DNA of 64,000 nucleotides from Bartonella rattaustraliani AUST/NH4 (GCF_000312565.1 NZ_CALW02000042.1:1-64000); one strand, 5' to 3'; positions 1-9,804 are shown, counted from the first letter of the stretch. Notes: generated from the letters alone by a model not told the origin. Numbers and translations: made by a program.

Positions 1-240
1 GAAGAGGATTTTGTCCATATGGCAAAAGTTCTCAATGGGCTGCGAGGCAAGTTTGTTTTAAGCCTGAATGATTGTGATGCGGTGCGAGATATCTTTAAGG
101 ATTTTGACTTTTTAGAAGTTGAGACAGTTTGGATGGCAGGTATGGCAAAAAAAGCTCCTCGAAAAGAGCTGTTAATTCACAATAGTCTTTGTGATTCTAA
201 CAGTTGTGACTTATTTAGCCGCGTATGCTTGGCGCGTTAG
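1..240 (+). pseudogene. C-terminal end of a D12-class DNA adenine methylase, cut by window edge
   Basis: The frame is open from base 1 (Glu-Glu-Asp-Phe-Val-His-Met) to a TAG at 238-240. The peptide has the layout of the last ~75 residues of phage D12-class (Dam-like) N6-adenine methyltransferases: the stretch LNGLRGKFVLSLND, then a beta-strand region and a conserved LLIHN near the end. The SAM-binding motif and the DPPY motif would lie upstream, outside the window, so activity cannot be judged. The same 79 residues, differing at a few positions, form the tail of the chimeric ORF ending at 17082. The upstream part may therefore be another methylase or another chimera. I label it a phage remnant by inference. 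Confidence 0.6.
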
Positions 241-325
241 AGAATGTTTTTTGCACTTAAAAATATGGGTCAGTAAGGGCTAGGGTCTATGATTCTTTTC
301 CTCTAAAACGAGTAGCCAAAATGTG
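1..325 (+). repeat. Direct repeat, copy 1 (partner 16843-17167)
   Basis: Bases 1-325 match 16843-17167 without gaps, with about seven mismatches by eye. The repeat covers the methylase tail and about 85 bp of non-coding DNA after the stop codon. Similarity drops sharply after the shared AAAATGTG. The left end is outside the window, so the true repeat may be longer. The two copies are in the same orientation and flank about 16.8 kb. Confidence 0.9.
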
Positions 326-489
326 GTTACGGAGTATAGTATTCAAAATCCTATTCCCAAACGTAAACTTAGAAATCCCAAACTTCTAATATATATAAAG
401 AAAACAAAAAATTATATTTCGTGTAATGTGGTATTTTAACCCTTAAGTAATATTAAAAAGTTTTAATAGGGTGAATTGAGTATTGGTAA

Positions 490-1668
490 GTGGGCAAAAC
501 TATGTATTTAAAAGTTTTGGGTAGTTTCTTTCTGTGTTATTTTCAGAGAGTGGCTTTTTTAGTGGTGGTTACGGTTTTGGCGGGCTGTAGTTCTGGTACG
601 CAACGTTTTTCCCATATTTTTCCTAATCGTTCGGTTTCTACACGGTCGAATATGCCTATGGCTACAGATCCACAAATGTTATCGTATGGTGGTGTGATAG
701 AAAGCACTGAATTGCCACCTGTGGAGCCCAGTGATGATTCATGGATTGATGATAATGCTTCGTATAACTCTTCACGACAAAATGAGATGTTTGCTACTGA
801 TAGTCGAATTATGGGGGCACCACCAAGGAATCTTGGAACACTTTCTCGCTCACAAATGGATAACTCTCCTGTTCTCCAGAAAAATTCTTACATTGTGCAG
901 AGTGGGGATACGCTGTTAAGTATTGCACGGCAAATAGGAATAAGTGTTGAGGCATTAAAATTAGCAAATAATATAGGTAACGATTCCATTTATATTGGTC
1001 AGGTCCTTATGGTCCCAAATAGGCGTACAGTAGCTTCTTCGAGCCTCTATAGTGGTCATTTAGTGGCCTCAACGGCAGAATCTTCCCTCCAATCTCAAGC
1101 TACATCTTCCGTAAGGCATAAGGTTAAACCTATCTATAAAGCTCCTGTAACAAGCACACCTTCTGCAAAAACAAATAAGCAAAATATTGAAAAAAACTCT
1201 TCCAGACAGATGATACAGTCGAATCATAGAACTGATTCGTCAGGTATTATTACAAATACAGATAATGGTATTCTTCCACAAGCTACGGGTATTTCTAAGA
1301 TGCGTTGGCCAGTGCGAGGGCGTTTATTAAGTCAATTTGGTCAAAAACAAGGGATAACAACGAATAGAGGAATAGATATTGCTGTGCCTGAAGGGTCATC
1401 GGTAAAGGCGGCAGAAAATGGTGTGGTTATCTATGCGAGTGATGGGTTAAAAGAGCTCGGTAATGTTGTGATGATTCGACATGAAAACAATATTATTACT
1501 ATTTATGGATGTAATAGTAAGCTTGTTGTAAACAAAGGGCAGAGAGTGCGACGTGGTGATGAGATTGCTAAATCTGGTATTTCAGGAAATGTGAATACTC
1601 CACGCGTTTATTTTGAGGTGCGTAAAAATTCACTCCCTGTTGATCCTATTAAATATTTAGAAAACTAG
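490..1668 (+). CDS. NlpD/EnvC-like LysM and LytM (M23) domain lipoprotein
   Basis: This is probably an outer-membrane or periplasmic lipoprotein that regulates cell-wall amidases, like NlpD. A hydrophobic signal segment ends in the lipobox LAGC (Cys about residue 33). A LysM domain lies at about residues 134-176 (YIVQSGDTLLSIA) and a LytM/M23 domain at about 270-390. The zinc-binding residues of active M23 peptidases are largely missing: the first His is Asn (NRGIDIA), the usual YAHN is YGCN, and the usual LHFE is VYFE. It is therefore more likely an amidase activator than a peptidase (inference). The GTG at 490 gives 392 residues; the ATG at 502 is an equally good start. A LysM-M23 lipoprotein next to yajC is a familiar rhizobial arrangement. 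Confidence 0.85.
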   Translation: MGKTMYLKVLGSFFLCYFQRVAFLVVVTVLAGCSSGTQRFSHIFPNRSVSTRSNMPMATDPQMLSYGGVIESTELPPVEPSDDSWIDDNASYNSSRQNEMFATDSRIMGAPPRNLGTLSRSQMDNSPVLQKNSYIVQSGDTLLSIARQIGISVEALKLANNIGNDSIYIGQVLMVPNRRTVASSSLYSGHLVASTAESSLQSQATSSVRHKVKPIYKAPVTSTPSAKTNKQNIEKNSSRQMIQSNHRTDSSGIITNTDNGILPQATGISKMRWPVRGRLLSQFGQKQGITTNRGIDIAVPEGSSVKAAENGVVIYASDGLKELGNVVMIRHENNIITIYGCNSKLVVNKGQRVRRGDEIAKSGISGNVNTPRVYFEVRKNSLPVDPIKYLEN

Positions 1669-2062
1669 TTTATGATGCCTTTATTTTAAAAATCTATAGT
1701 GTATTTTTCAAAAAAACAAATAATGTCATTAAAATCAAATGGTATTCAGCAAAAAAAAATCACTTCTTTGAGTGAGTGTGATGAGTTTGGCTTTATGAGA
1801 AGGAAGAAAATTGTTTTGTATTATTTATTTTCCGATGTGTGAGAGTGCTCATATTTATGCTATATCAGAGAAGAAATGGATCTATTTTCTGCGTTCTTTC
1901 TTGTTGCTTTCTCGCTCTTAAGGAGGTTTATTACCTTTCTTATAAAATTATGAGTACAGTGTGTAGCTATCACTTTGTATAAGTGGTTCTATGGGATTTT
2001 TTGAGCTGAAAATTTATTGAAGTAGAGTGAAATATTTGAAGTTTAGTCTATAGGAGATTAAA
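1669..2062. other. Intergenic, about 390 bp, AT-rich
   Basis: I see no gene here on either strand. The yajC ribosome-binding site (AGGAG) sits just before 2063. The promoter of yajC presumably lies here, but no hexamer pair stands out. Confidence 0.5.
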
Positions 2063-2488
2063 ATGTTTAATACGAACGCTTATGCTCAAGCTGCAGGCGG
2101 TGTTTCTAATGGGTTCTCACTTGTTAATTTTGTCCCATTCATTCTGATTTTTGCAATTATGTATTTTTTTATCATTCGTCCACAGCGCGCACAAATGAAA
2201 AAACGTCAGGAAATGCTTAATGCTGTGCGTCGTGGTGATACTGTTATTACAGGCGGTGGTGTTATCGGTAAGGTGACGAAAGTTTACGATGAAAGCGGTG
2301 AATTAGAGGTTGAAATTTGTGAAGGTATGCGTATTCGCATTATCCGTTCAACATTGTCTGAGGTTCGTGTTAAAGGCGAACCCGTTGCAGAAAAGAAGTC
2401 AAAACCAGTAGTTAAAACAAAAGCAGTGCAGAAGTCGAAGTCTAAAACCACAACAGAAAAAAATGTGAGTGCCTCTAAAGAGGAATGA
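2063..2488 (+). CDS. yajC: Preprotein translocase subunit YajC
   Basis: YajC is a small inner-membrane partner of the SecDF-YajC complex, which assists SecYEG protein export. A single membrane segment at about residues 20-40 is followed by the family hallmark FFIIRPQRAQMKKRQ. A soluble domain with GDTVITGGGVIGKV comes next. The last 40 residues are a Lys/Ser-rich tail, which makes the protein (141 residues) longer than the usual ~110. The start has a good AGGAG site. In rhizobia secD/secF (or fused secDF) normally follows; here the next 470 bp contain no secDF. Confidence 0.93.
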   Translation: MFNTNAYAQAAGGVSNGFSLVNFVPFILIFAIMYFFIIRPQRAQMKKRQEMLNAVRRGDTVITGGGVIGKVTKVYDESGELEVEICEGMRIRIIRSTLSEVRVKGEPVAEKKSKPVVKTKAVQKSKSKTTTEKNVSASKEE

Positions 2489-2960
2489 AGAGACATCAAA
2501 AAAGAGCCAATCTTAAGCTATAATTACGGTTTTATTATGTCCTTTTATAATGAGTTATATACAAAGGGGGGATAAAAGTTATTTCACTGTATGAATGGTG
2601 TGAGAGTTGATGAACGGACGTGATCATTTTGTTTTTATAGAATTAAAGAACAGTTATTTCCATAGGGGGTGATGGTTGTCTGTTTGTTTTGTATAAGAGA
2701 GGTTTCTTGTTTTTAGAGAATAGGCAGAGTTCGTTAATTCAATGGACGAGAGTATGAGATTGCATTTTATTCATAATATCTCAGATAACTTTTATTGAGT
2801 GCTTATTGTGTTTTAGAGTGATATTCTTGTATGAAAAGAGTTGTAGTTAATATTGCTATGTGGGTTATTATTGAGATACCAATGCTTGTGACTGTTTTTT
2901 GCTGATTTTGATCGATGGAGAAAAAACGCAATTGAATTTAAAATGAAGGATACTTAATTT
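2489..2960. other. Intergenic gap where secDF would be expected
   Basis: About 470 bp separate yajC and the Mth938-like gene. No SecD or SecF motif or membrane-type reading frame was seen on either strand. GAAGGA about 10 bases before 2961 is the ribosome-binding site of the next gene. Confidence 0.5.
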
Positions 2961-3347
2961 ATGTTCCATGCAATTCAAGTTCGAGAGGCACATTTTCCAA
3001 GGCGTGCACCGATTGATGCTTATGGAAATGGCGGTTTTCGTTTTGCTGATATGTCACATAGAGGTTCTATTATTTGTGTACCATCAGGTATTTATGGTAT
3101 CGATATGGTAAGGCCTATTCCCACGAAAGAGGATATGTCTCGTATTTTAGCAGAATCATCTGAGATTGAGGTTTTGTTAATAGGTACTGGTGTTGAATTA
3201 TTGCGATTACCCGAAGAGTTACGGGTGCTTTTAGGGGAAAAGCGTATTTCATCAGATACAATGAGTACGGGAGCTGCAGTGCGGACATTTAATGTTTTGC
3301 TTGCTGAAGATCGTGCAGTTGCTGCATTATTATTTGCGGTAGAATGA
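2961..3347 (+). CDS. Mth938-like domain protein (DUF498)
   Basis: This 128-residue protein belongs to the Mth938/DUF498 family, whose human member NDUFAF3 is a complex I assembly factor. Supporting features are the paired hydrophobic strands, the central VLLIGTGVE, and the C-terminal TGAAVRTFNVLLAEDRAVAALL, which is typical of the alphaproteobacterial members. It is soluble with no signal peptide. The biochemical role in bacteria is not established. It lies upstream of an NDUFAF6-like gene (5280-6140); relatives of two mitochondrial complex I assembly factors in one locus is a recurrent alphaproteobacterial arrangement. Confidence 0.85.
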   Translation: MFHAIQVREAHFPRRAPIDAYGNGGFRFADMSHRGSIICVPSGIYGIDMVRPIPTKEDMSRILAESSEIEVLLIGTGVELLRLPEELRVLLGEKRISSDTMSTGAAVRTFNVLLAEDRAVAALLFAVE

Positions 3348-5279
3348 TGGATCATTTAATGAAATGAATCTCCTCATTAAAACGAGGAAAATTGAATGGC
3401 CATTAGGTGCTATTGAATTTTATCTATGTTTTTAATTTTGAGGGCTTTTTATTCTCTAGCGATTCTTTTGATCAATCGTCTTAAAGAAATTCCATAATTT
3501 TCTGGAAAGATGGAGTTTCATGACGATCTTGTATGGCAATAGTAACTTTGGAATAATTACTGCTTGTTTAATGATTTTGCTAAAAAATATTTTAAATTCA
3601 TAGCTTAGGGAGCAGAAAGTATTTCATTCACCGCTGTAAGTTTTTGTCTTTGTTTTTATCTAAAAGGGGATGTTATGGCATAACGGTACTTGATACAAAT
3701 ATACATCATCAAGATCAGATTTGCTTCTCATAAGATACCTTGGATTTCAAGAGGAATATTTTTCATTGGTGATATTGTTGTTGTCAATCACAAGACGGCT
3801 CTTTTTTATTTGATTTTTGCTAACAAATTTTGTTTCCGTCATGTTAAAATGAATTTTTTATACTTTGTGAATTAAACGAGACTTTGTCATTTAAAGTCTT
3901 TCACTTCTAAAGCGATATCATATGTTGTTTTTTTAAGATAAGATATTGATTTATAATCATAGTTTATTGTTTTTCATATTGAAAGCGAGCTTCAAACGAA
4001 GTACTTTTTTTCATTTCTTCTCTTATGATACAATAATCAAAATTATTTTTTATATTTTAAAAAGAAGGCTCAGTGTGTGGGTAAAAACATTGAAGAAAAG
4101 AATAAACGCCTTTTGTGAATGATCTTAATGTAAAAGCTGTCATAGCATTGGAGTTGACAGATATAATCACCGGCTTGCAGATTAGAAAGAAACAGAAATT
4201 GAGAAGGAGATAATAAAGAAATCTCTATATATTGAAAGCTATTATAGGATTGGGAGCGATATTATCACATTATACCATATGCAGAAAATGCAAACATGGT
4301 CTCATAATTACGATTATGAAGGTGTTTTGCCGCAAACAGGCTTTTGTTAATCACATGAATTTCAATATAATAAAATACCGGCTAGTGGTAGGGGAAAGTT
4401 TAATATGGGGATGCTAGGAGTATACTCAAAAAAGTAACTTATTGAAAGCAGTTGGTATGAGATTTTTTTTTGAGGGCTACATAGTGGAAGATATAAGAGA
4501 AGAGTTATAAGAAGGAATGAAATTCTGTTAAATGAAAAGAGAGGAAATAATGAAAATAAGTCTTAAAAGGTTTTGCATTCTTTAATGTGAGCATTACAGT
4601 TCCCAGTTCCCAGTTCCCAGTTCCCAGTTCCCAGTTCCCAGTCTAATATTTAGAAGGTGGATGCGATAATGTTTCAGTGACAGCCTTTTTGTGATCAACA
4701 AGTTTGATAACGTTTGAAGAGTATTTATCTTTTGCCGCGTTTTTTATTTTGTGTACATTGTGTTTGAGTTACTCTGAACAAACAGGTAGCAGTATATTGG
4801 ACTTTTAAATCATGAAAGAACGCATCAGTATTTTACTTCGTTTCTTCATAACGTTATAGTACACGTTTATTGGGCATGGTGACTTTAAAAAGCAAACAGC
4901 TTTCCTTATGAATATATAAAAATATTGTATGAATAAAATTTGACGCATGTAACTCCACGCATTTCAAGATAATCACTGTTCATTTTAGTAGAAATATGTG
5001 TGTGAACAATAAACTTTTATAACTATTTATTCATTTATAAGCCTTCACGATTAAGTACTTATACTATAGTTTAAAGATGGTTTTTTAGAAGTATAATGTT
5101 TTCGTATATTGGTGTGCATAAAATGCACCTAGAAAATAAGCATTAAATTATAATATTTGTAAGAGGATGAGAATAGGTTTGAAAATGTTATTCCAGCTAT
5201 GTTGGTTCATCACCCATTTTTAAATGTGCAGAAAAAGAGAAGATGAAGCGCTAAAAGGGAACCCCATAGGTATTGTAGA
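3348..5279. other. 1.9 kb region without a convincing gene
   Basis: All frames are closed frequently, and the few ORFs near 60 codons (3690-3875, 4232-4417) have no recognisable protein character. A short heptamer array lies at 4597-4643. Parts of 4025-4300 loosely resemble 44950-45220 (shared ATCTTAATGTAAAAGCT and ATCAAAATTATTT), which hints at an old decayed repeat or gene copy, but I could not identify it. The region is much longer than the gaps around it and probably holds an eroded gene. Confidence 0.5.
4597..4643. repeat. Heptamer tandem repeat (CAGTTCC)n
   Basis: There are six perfect copies of the 7-base unit CAGTTCC (4597-4638), followed by a partial CAGTC. It lies in non-coding DNA. 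Tracts like this commonly vary in copy number between strains through replication slippage. Confidence 0.97.
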
Positions 5280-6140
5280 ATGATACACTCTCTTCCTTAT
5301 TGTTTTGATATTTTACGTGTTGCAGATCGTGATCGCTATATATCAGTTTTATTCGCACCTAAAAAAAAGCGCAGAGCATTGGCTGCACTTTACGCTTTTA
5401 ATGTAGAGATTGCGCGTATTCGTGAAACTGTACACGACCCACTTATTGGCGAGATACGATTACGTTGGTGGTATGATACTATCGCGAGTGGTAAAATACA
5501 AGATGGTATAAATAATCCGATTTTAAGTGATTTATTTACAGCAATGCAGCGGTTTAATTTACCTAGAGAAAGCTTTTTACGTTATTGTAATGCACAGATT
5601 TCAGATCTTTATCACAATCCAACTGCAACGCTTCATGATCTTAAAGTTTACTGTAGAGAGACAGCGAGTATAGTTTTACAGCTTTCGTGCCAGATATTAG
5701 ATCCTGATACTGCAAAAGATTTTACAGATATTTATAAAGATGGAGGAATTGCTCAAGGGTTAAGCGGTGTGTTGCGTCTTTTATCATTCATACAATCACG
5801 ATACCAATATTATTTGCCTGATGATATGCTCAAGACTGTAGGAGTAGGTAGGGAAGAGTTAGAGACCAATCGTGTGAATGACAAACAAAAATGCAATATT
5901 ATTGAAGTGATGGTAGCGTTATCGCAAGATCATTATAGCAAGTTTTATGAGCACTACATGACGATACCTAAAACGCTGAAACCAGCATTTCTTCCATTGG
6001 CAGTTATACCTGCATCTCTTCAAAAAGCAGTACAGTTGGGAGCAATCGTTTTTCAAGAAAGCGCAACCTTATCATTGCTTCATCGCTATTGGTTGATAAC
6101 AAGAGCAGCAATAAGCGGTCATCTTCCAAAGATAGGATAA
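5280..6140 (+). CDS. Squalene/phytoene synthase-family protein, NDUFAF6-like
   Basis: This 286-residue protein has the squalene/phytoene synthase fold signature but resembles the NDUFAF6 (complex I assembly) branch. At the first substrate motif, active synthases have an Asp-rich DxxxD; here the equivalent helix reads ARIRETVHDPLIGEIRLRWW. The second Asp-rich motif before YLP is also missing (GLSGVLRLLSFIQSRYQYYLP). A prenyl-coupling reaction is therefore unlikely (inference). No carotenoid or hopanoid genes are nearby, and a Mth938 (NDUFAF3-like) gene lies upstream. ATG at 5280 is the start that keeps the conserved N-terminus. Confidence 0.85.
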   Translation: MIHSLPYCFDILRVADRDRYISVLFAPKKKRRALAALYAFNVEIARIRETVHDPLIGEIRLRWWYDTIASGKIQDGINNPILSDLFTAMQRFNLPRESFLRYCNAQISDLYHNPTATLHDLKVYCRETASIVLQLSCQILDPDTAKDFTDIYKDGGIAQGLSGVLRLLSFIQSRYQYYLPDDMLKTVGVGREELETNRVNDKQKCNIIEVMVALSQDHYSKFYEHYMTIPKTLKPAFLPLAVIPASLQKAVQLGAIVFQESATLSLLHRYWLITRAAISGHLPKIG

Positions 6141-6915
6141 AAGAGTATTATAAGAAACGAAAACACAGATACATCTGTTGGAGGCAATGGAATGTTATGA
6201 ATCCCAATTCTTCTTTTTATTTGACAAATATTGCTTATGTGTTGATGATACCGGACTTAGAGTCGTAAGAAATCATTCTCATAAGATAAATGGCGTCGTA
6301 TATTTTCTTTATTGATGATGCATTTTATTATTGAGTGCTTTGTATTCGTAATCTTATGTGCGCTTCTTAGTAAAAGGTAAACAAGATATACAAAAAAATC
6401 CATTGCAGAGAGAGCGCGCACTTGCTCAAGAGTTTTGAGTGACTTTGATTGAGAGAACACAATACACCGAATAAATCTGCAAAATACCTTGCTTATTTCT
6501 GATGGTATTGGTTTTTATGTTCACTGTTTTAACAGATCAATGTTACATAATCATTTATAAAATATAACTCCTCTCTTTATTAAGAAAAGTCTACTTCTAA
6601 TGGTTATAGAAAAATCTGAATTTTGAGATAAATGTTTCCTGTATAGACTTATAGAATGATACATCATTGCTGTTTGTGATGATAACATCATAGAGGTTAG
6701 GGCCGTTTATACAGGTTACCTTATTTTATATACTTCTTTCAATCACATCTTATTATTTTCTGCAAACTCGTAAGTTTGCAGAAAATATTATTGTTTATAC
6801 AGCTGTTGTTCACTTTGATGTGAACAAAAAAGAAGTCTCATTTATTTTTTAATCGTAAAAGAAACTTTTATGACGATTTTATCATCTAAAGAGCACAACG
6901 CATTTACAACATTGT
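6141..6915. other. Intergenic between convergent genes, about 775 bp
   Basis: No supported gene was found. The reading frame on the minus strand at 6257-6460 has no family character. The one clear element is the hairpin at 6755-6786. Confidence 0.5.
6755..6786. terminator. Perfect 14-bp hairpin between convergent genes
   Basis: ATTTTCTGCAAACT (6755-6768) pairs perfectly with 6773-6786 across a 4-base loop CGTA. Because the stem starts with AAAA/TTTT at its outer ends, it can serve as an intrinsic terminator on both strands. It would end transcripts of the squalene-synthase-like gene (+) and of the PpiD-like gene (-). Confidence 0.7.
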
Positions 6916-8805
6916 TTACTGAAGAGTGTTGACGATTTGATTATAAAGAGTGCTATTAATTTCTAAAGGGTGTTCTTTATGAGCCACTTGCAGCATTTCT
7001 AATTTTAGATCTTCTCTTATCATCATATCTATATTGGTACGGATATCAGGCGAAAGAGTATGAGAAGTGATATCGTTAGGCACGGTTATGGTTTTTATTT
7101 GATAAATGATGCGGTTTGTTGCAACTGGGCTTTTGACTATACCATAATGATTTTTAGGATGAGAAAATAATGCTTTCATACCTTCAGTTCCGAGAACTTC
7201 AGATGAATCTTGGCGCCGTAAAGCCTGTGTTGTTTGTTTTGTGATACCAAGAGCATGGGCGAGGGAAACAAGACTTTTTCCTTCATGAAGTTGTTTGAGA
7301 ATATCTTTGGCTTTTTCATCAAGAAGGCGTTGGGTTTCTTCATTTTTCCACTGAGAAAGTACATCTTGCTTGGCTTCTTCAAGTGTTTTATCACGAGCAG
7401 GAATAATTTTGTCTACTTTATACCAAATATATCCACCTTGCTGAAGAAAGAGTGGATCAAGATCAACCTCTTCCTTTGCTTGATAAAGTGCATTGAGCAA
7501 AATATCCTTCTGAGGTAAATCCGTGAGTATCATTCCTTCAATTGTTTTTCCTGTGTTATCAATAGTGATTGTACGCAGAGATAATTTATACTGATCAGCG
7601 ATTTCTTTGAGAGAAGCGCCCTCAAAACGTGCATTTTCAATTGCTGTATAATCGTTACGGATCTCATCCATAGCACGATTTTTTGCAAGTGTTTGGCGAA
7701 TATCTGCTTCTACCTTTTCAAAAGGAATGGAGGTTGAAGGTTCAATATGGGTTACACGAACGATAACAGGACCTTGTAAATCATTGATCACATGACTGAT
7801 TTGCCCTTGTTTAAGTTCAAAAATCTCAGAGGCAAGATGATTAGGAAGTTCACTTTCTATGAAAGGCCCTTTTTTGATGTCATCAAGAGTCTTTTTTTCA
7901 GCTTTAACCAGTTCATCAAAATTTAATCCATCTGCTATTTTTTTTGCTGCATGATCAGCAGCTTCGCGTGTAGGGAAGCGTAGCTCTTCAATAGTACGTT
8001 TTTCAGGAGTTACAAAACGCAAAGTATTTTGGGTATAATAAGCTTTAGCCTCATCAACTGAGATATCATTGGGTTTTATAATATCTTTTACTGTCATAGA
8101 TAATAAAGAGACGGTACGGTATTCAGGAGTCCGAAATTCATTGTGATGCGTTTCAAACCATTTCTGTAATACTTCTTGATCGGGGTCGGGAATTGTTTTC
8201 TTCTCTTTTAGATCAATAACGAGATAATCAGCAATGCGTGTTTCTTGTTGATAAAGAGCGAGTGCTTTATAAAAGAGGTCTGGTGCTTTCATTCCGGATA
8301 GTGAAGCTGAAATGAGCTGGTGACGCTTCTGTTTTTGGGTGTAATAATGCAGGAAATTATTTTCGTTAACACGTAAATACTGAAGATAGTTGCGAAATAA
8401 ATTTTGATCAAAAGTGCCATTCATTTGAAAAATATGATCAGTCCCAAGAAGACGCGCTATTGTATCTTTTGAGAGGCCAATTTTCATTTTACGTGCTTGT
8501 TCATCAAATAAAACATTTTGTTGTAACTGATTGAAAACAAAGGCGGGAATTCTGTATTGCTGGATTTCATTTGTTGTGAACATCCGTCCAAGGTGAGAGG
8601 CAAATGCTAAACGTGTGCTTTGATCAGCGAGTGCGAGACGATAATTATCGACAGTGATAGTCGATTTTCCAGAAGTAATCAGATCTCTTTCACTTTTTGT
8701 ATGTAATTGTGGGATTCCCCATAAAAGGATGAAGCATAAGAGTAAAATAGCAAGAAAAATCCTGGAAATCCAAGAGTTTGTGGCATTTCTTATGATGTCA
8801 AGCAT
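6916..8805 (-). CDS. PpiD/SurA-type periplasmic peptidyl-prolyl isomerase
   Basis: This 629-residue membrane-anchored folding factor helps newly exported proteins fold. A short cytoplasmic N-terminus is followed by one membrane helix (about residues 13-33). A SurA_N-type chaperone region comes next, then a parvulin (PpiC) domain at about 268-355 containing FDELVK and LASEIFELKQGQISHVI. A long C-terminal chaperone-like part ends the protein. The layout matches alphaproteobacterial PpiD relatives. It is transcribed away from tpiA, with about 150 bp between the two starts. Confidence 0.88.
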   Translation of the reverse strand: MLDIIRNATNSWISRIFLAILLLCFILLWGIPQLHTKSERDLITSGKSTITVDNYRLALADQSTRLAFASHLGRMFTTNEIQQYRIPAFVFNQLQQNVLFDEQARKMKIGLSKDTIARLLGTDHIFQMNGTFDQNLFRNYLQYLRVNENNFLHYYTQKQKRHQLISASLSGMKAPDLFYKALALYQQETRIADYLVIDLKEKKTIPDPDQEVLQKWFETHHNEFRTPEYRTVSLLSMTVKDIIKPNDISVDEAKAYYTQNTLRFVTPEKRTIEELRFPTREAADHAAKKIADGLNFDELVKAEKKTLDDIKKGPFIESELPNHLASEIFELKQGQISHVINDLQGPVIVRVTHIEPSTSIPFEKVEADIRQTLAKNRAMDEIRNDYTAIENARFEGASLKEIADQYKLSLRTITIDNTGKTIEGMILTDLPQKDILLNALYQAKEEVDLDPLFLQQGGYIWYKVDKIIPARDKTLEEAKQDVLSQWKNEETQRLLDEKAKDILKQLHEGKSLVSLAHALGITKQTTQALRRQDSSEVLGTEGMKALFSHPKNHYGIVKSPVATNRIIYQIKTITVPNDITSHTLSPDIRTNIDMMIREDLKLEMLQVAHKEHPLEINSTLYNQIVNTLQ

Positions 8806-8958
8806 CGTTTAATTCCATTTTTTATCATGAGTTATCATCAAAACAGTAACAGAATTTGCAATAAAGATACGAAAGATGCAAGTTTAAAGACTTGCTTTCA
8901 TTTTATAATTTGATAGCTAAAGATAAACAATATGATGGATCATTTTTGAGGTGAAGAT

Positions 8959-9723
8959 ATGTCTCCAAATATTCGGCCTTTTATCGCTGGAAATTGGAAA
9001 ATGAATGGAACAGGTGAATCATTGGGAGAGTTGCATGAAATTGCTTTTGGTATTCGCTCGGATTTAGACCGTTTTTTTGAAGCACTTATTTGTGTTCCAG
9101 CAACACTTTTATCGCGTGCTTTTGATACACTTGGTGAGGAATCTCTTCTCTTAGGGGGGCAAGATTGCCATTTTGATGATTATGGTCCTTATACGGGAGA
9201 TATTTCAGCTTTTATGCTGAAAGAAGCAGGAGCTAGCCATGTGATTGTTGGGCATTCAGAACGTCGCATAATTTATCAGGAGAGTGATGTGCTTGTTTGT
9301 GCTAAAGTGCAGGCGGCGTGGCGGGCAGATCTTGTTGCGCTTGTTTGTATTGGTGAAACATTGGAGGAGCGTAAAAACAAGAGCGTATTGGATGTGCTCA
9401 CACGGCAGCTTGAGAGATCTTTACCAGATGGTGCAACAGCACAAAATATCATTATTGCTTATGAGCCTATATGGGCTATAGGGACTGGAAATACGGCTAC
9501 TTCAGCAGATATTGCAGAGGTACACAGTTTTATTCGTGACAAAATACGTTCTCGTTTTGGCGATGAAGGAAACAAGATGCGACTGCTTTATGGTGGTTCA
9601 GTCAAGCCATCCAATGCATTTGAGCTTTTGAGAACGGAGCATGTTAATGGTGCTTTGATAGGAGGGGCAAGTTTAAAAGCAGTCGATTTTTTAACAATTT
9701 GTGATGTTTGTCACAAATTGTAA
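8959..9723 (+). CDS. tpiA: Triose-phosphate isomerase
   Basis: TpiA interconverts dihydroxyacetone phosphate and glyceraldehyde 3-phosphate in glycolysis and gluconeogenesis. The catalytic Lys lies in GNWKMNG (about residue 14), the electrophilic His in VGHSERR (about 98) and the catalytic Glu in AYEPIWAIGTG (about 168). The phosphate-binding loops LLYGGSV and ALIGGASL are near the end. Length (254) is normal. GAGGTGA lies just before the ATG. It starts the run tpiA-secG-pyrG-kdsA-eno, all on the plus strand. Confidence 0.97.
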   Translation: MSPNIRPFIAGNWKMNGTGESLGELHEIAFGIRSDLDRFFEALICVPATLLSRAFDTLGEESLLLGGQDCHFDDYGPYTGDISAFMLKEAGASHVIVGHSERRIIYQESDVLVCAKVQAAWRADLVALVCIGETLEERKNKSVLDVLTRQLERSLPDGATAQNIIIAYEPIWAIGTGNTATSADIAEVHSFIRDKIRSRFGDEGNKMRLLYGGSVKPSNAFELLRTEHVNGALIGGASLKAVDFLTICDVCHKL

Positions 9724-9804
9724 CAGAAGAATCTTGGTTCCCCCTTGGATTATGTGTTATTTATGTGTAAATAGCCGTGAATATCTATTTGAAGAGCAGG
9801 GTTT

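Noticed and set aside
4597-4643. CRISPR-like array
   Set aside because: The units are 7 bases in head-to-tail order without spacers; this is a simple tandem repeat, and no cas gene is present.
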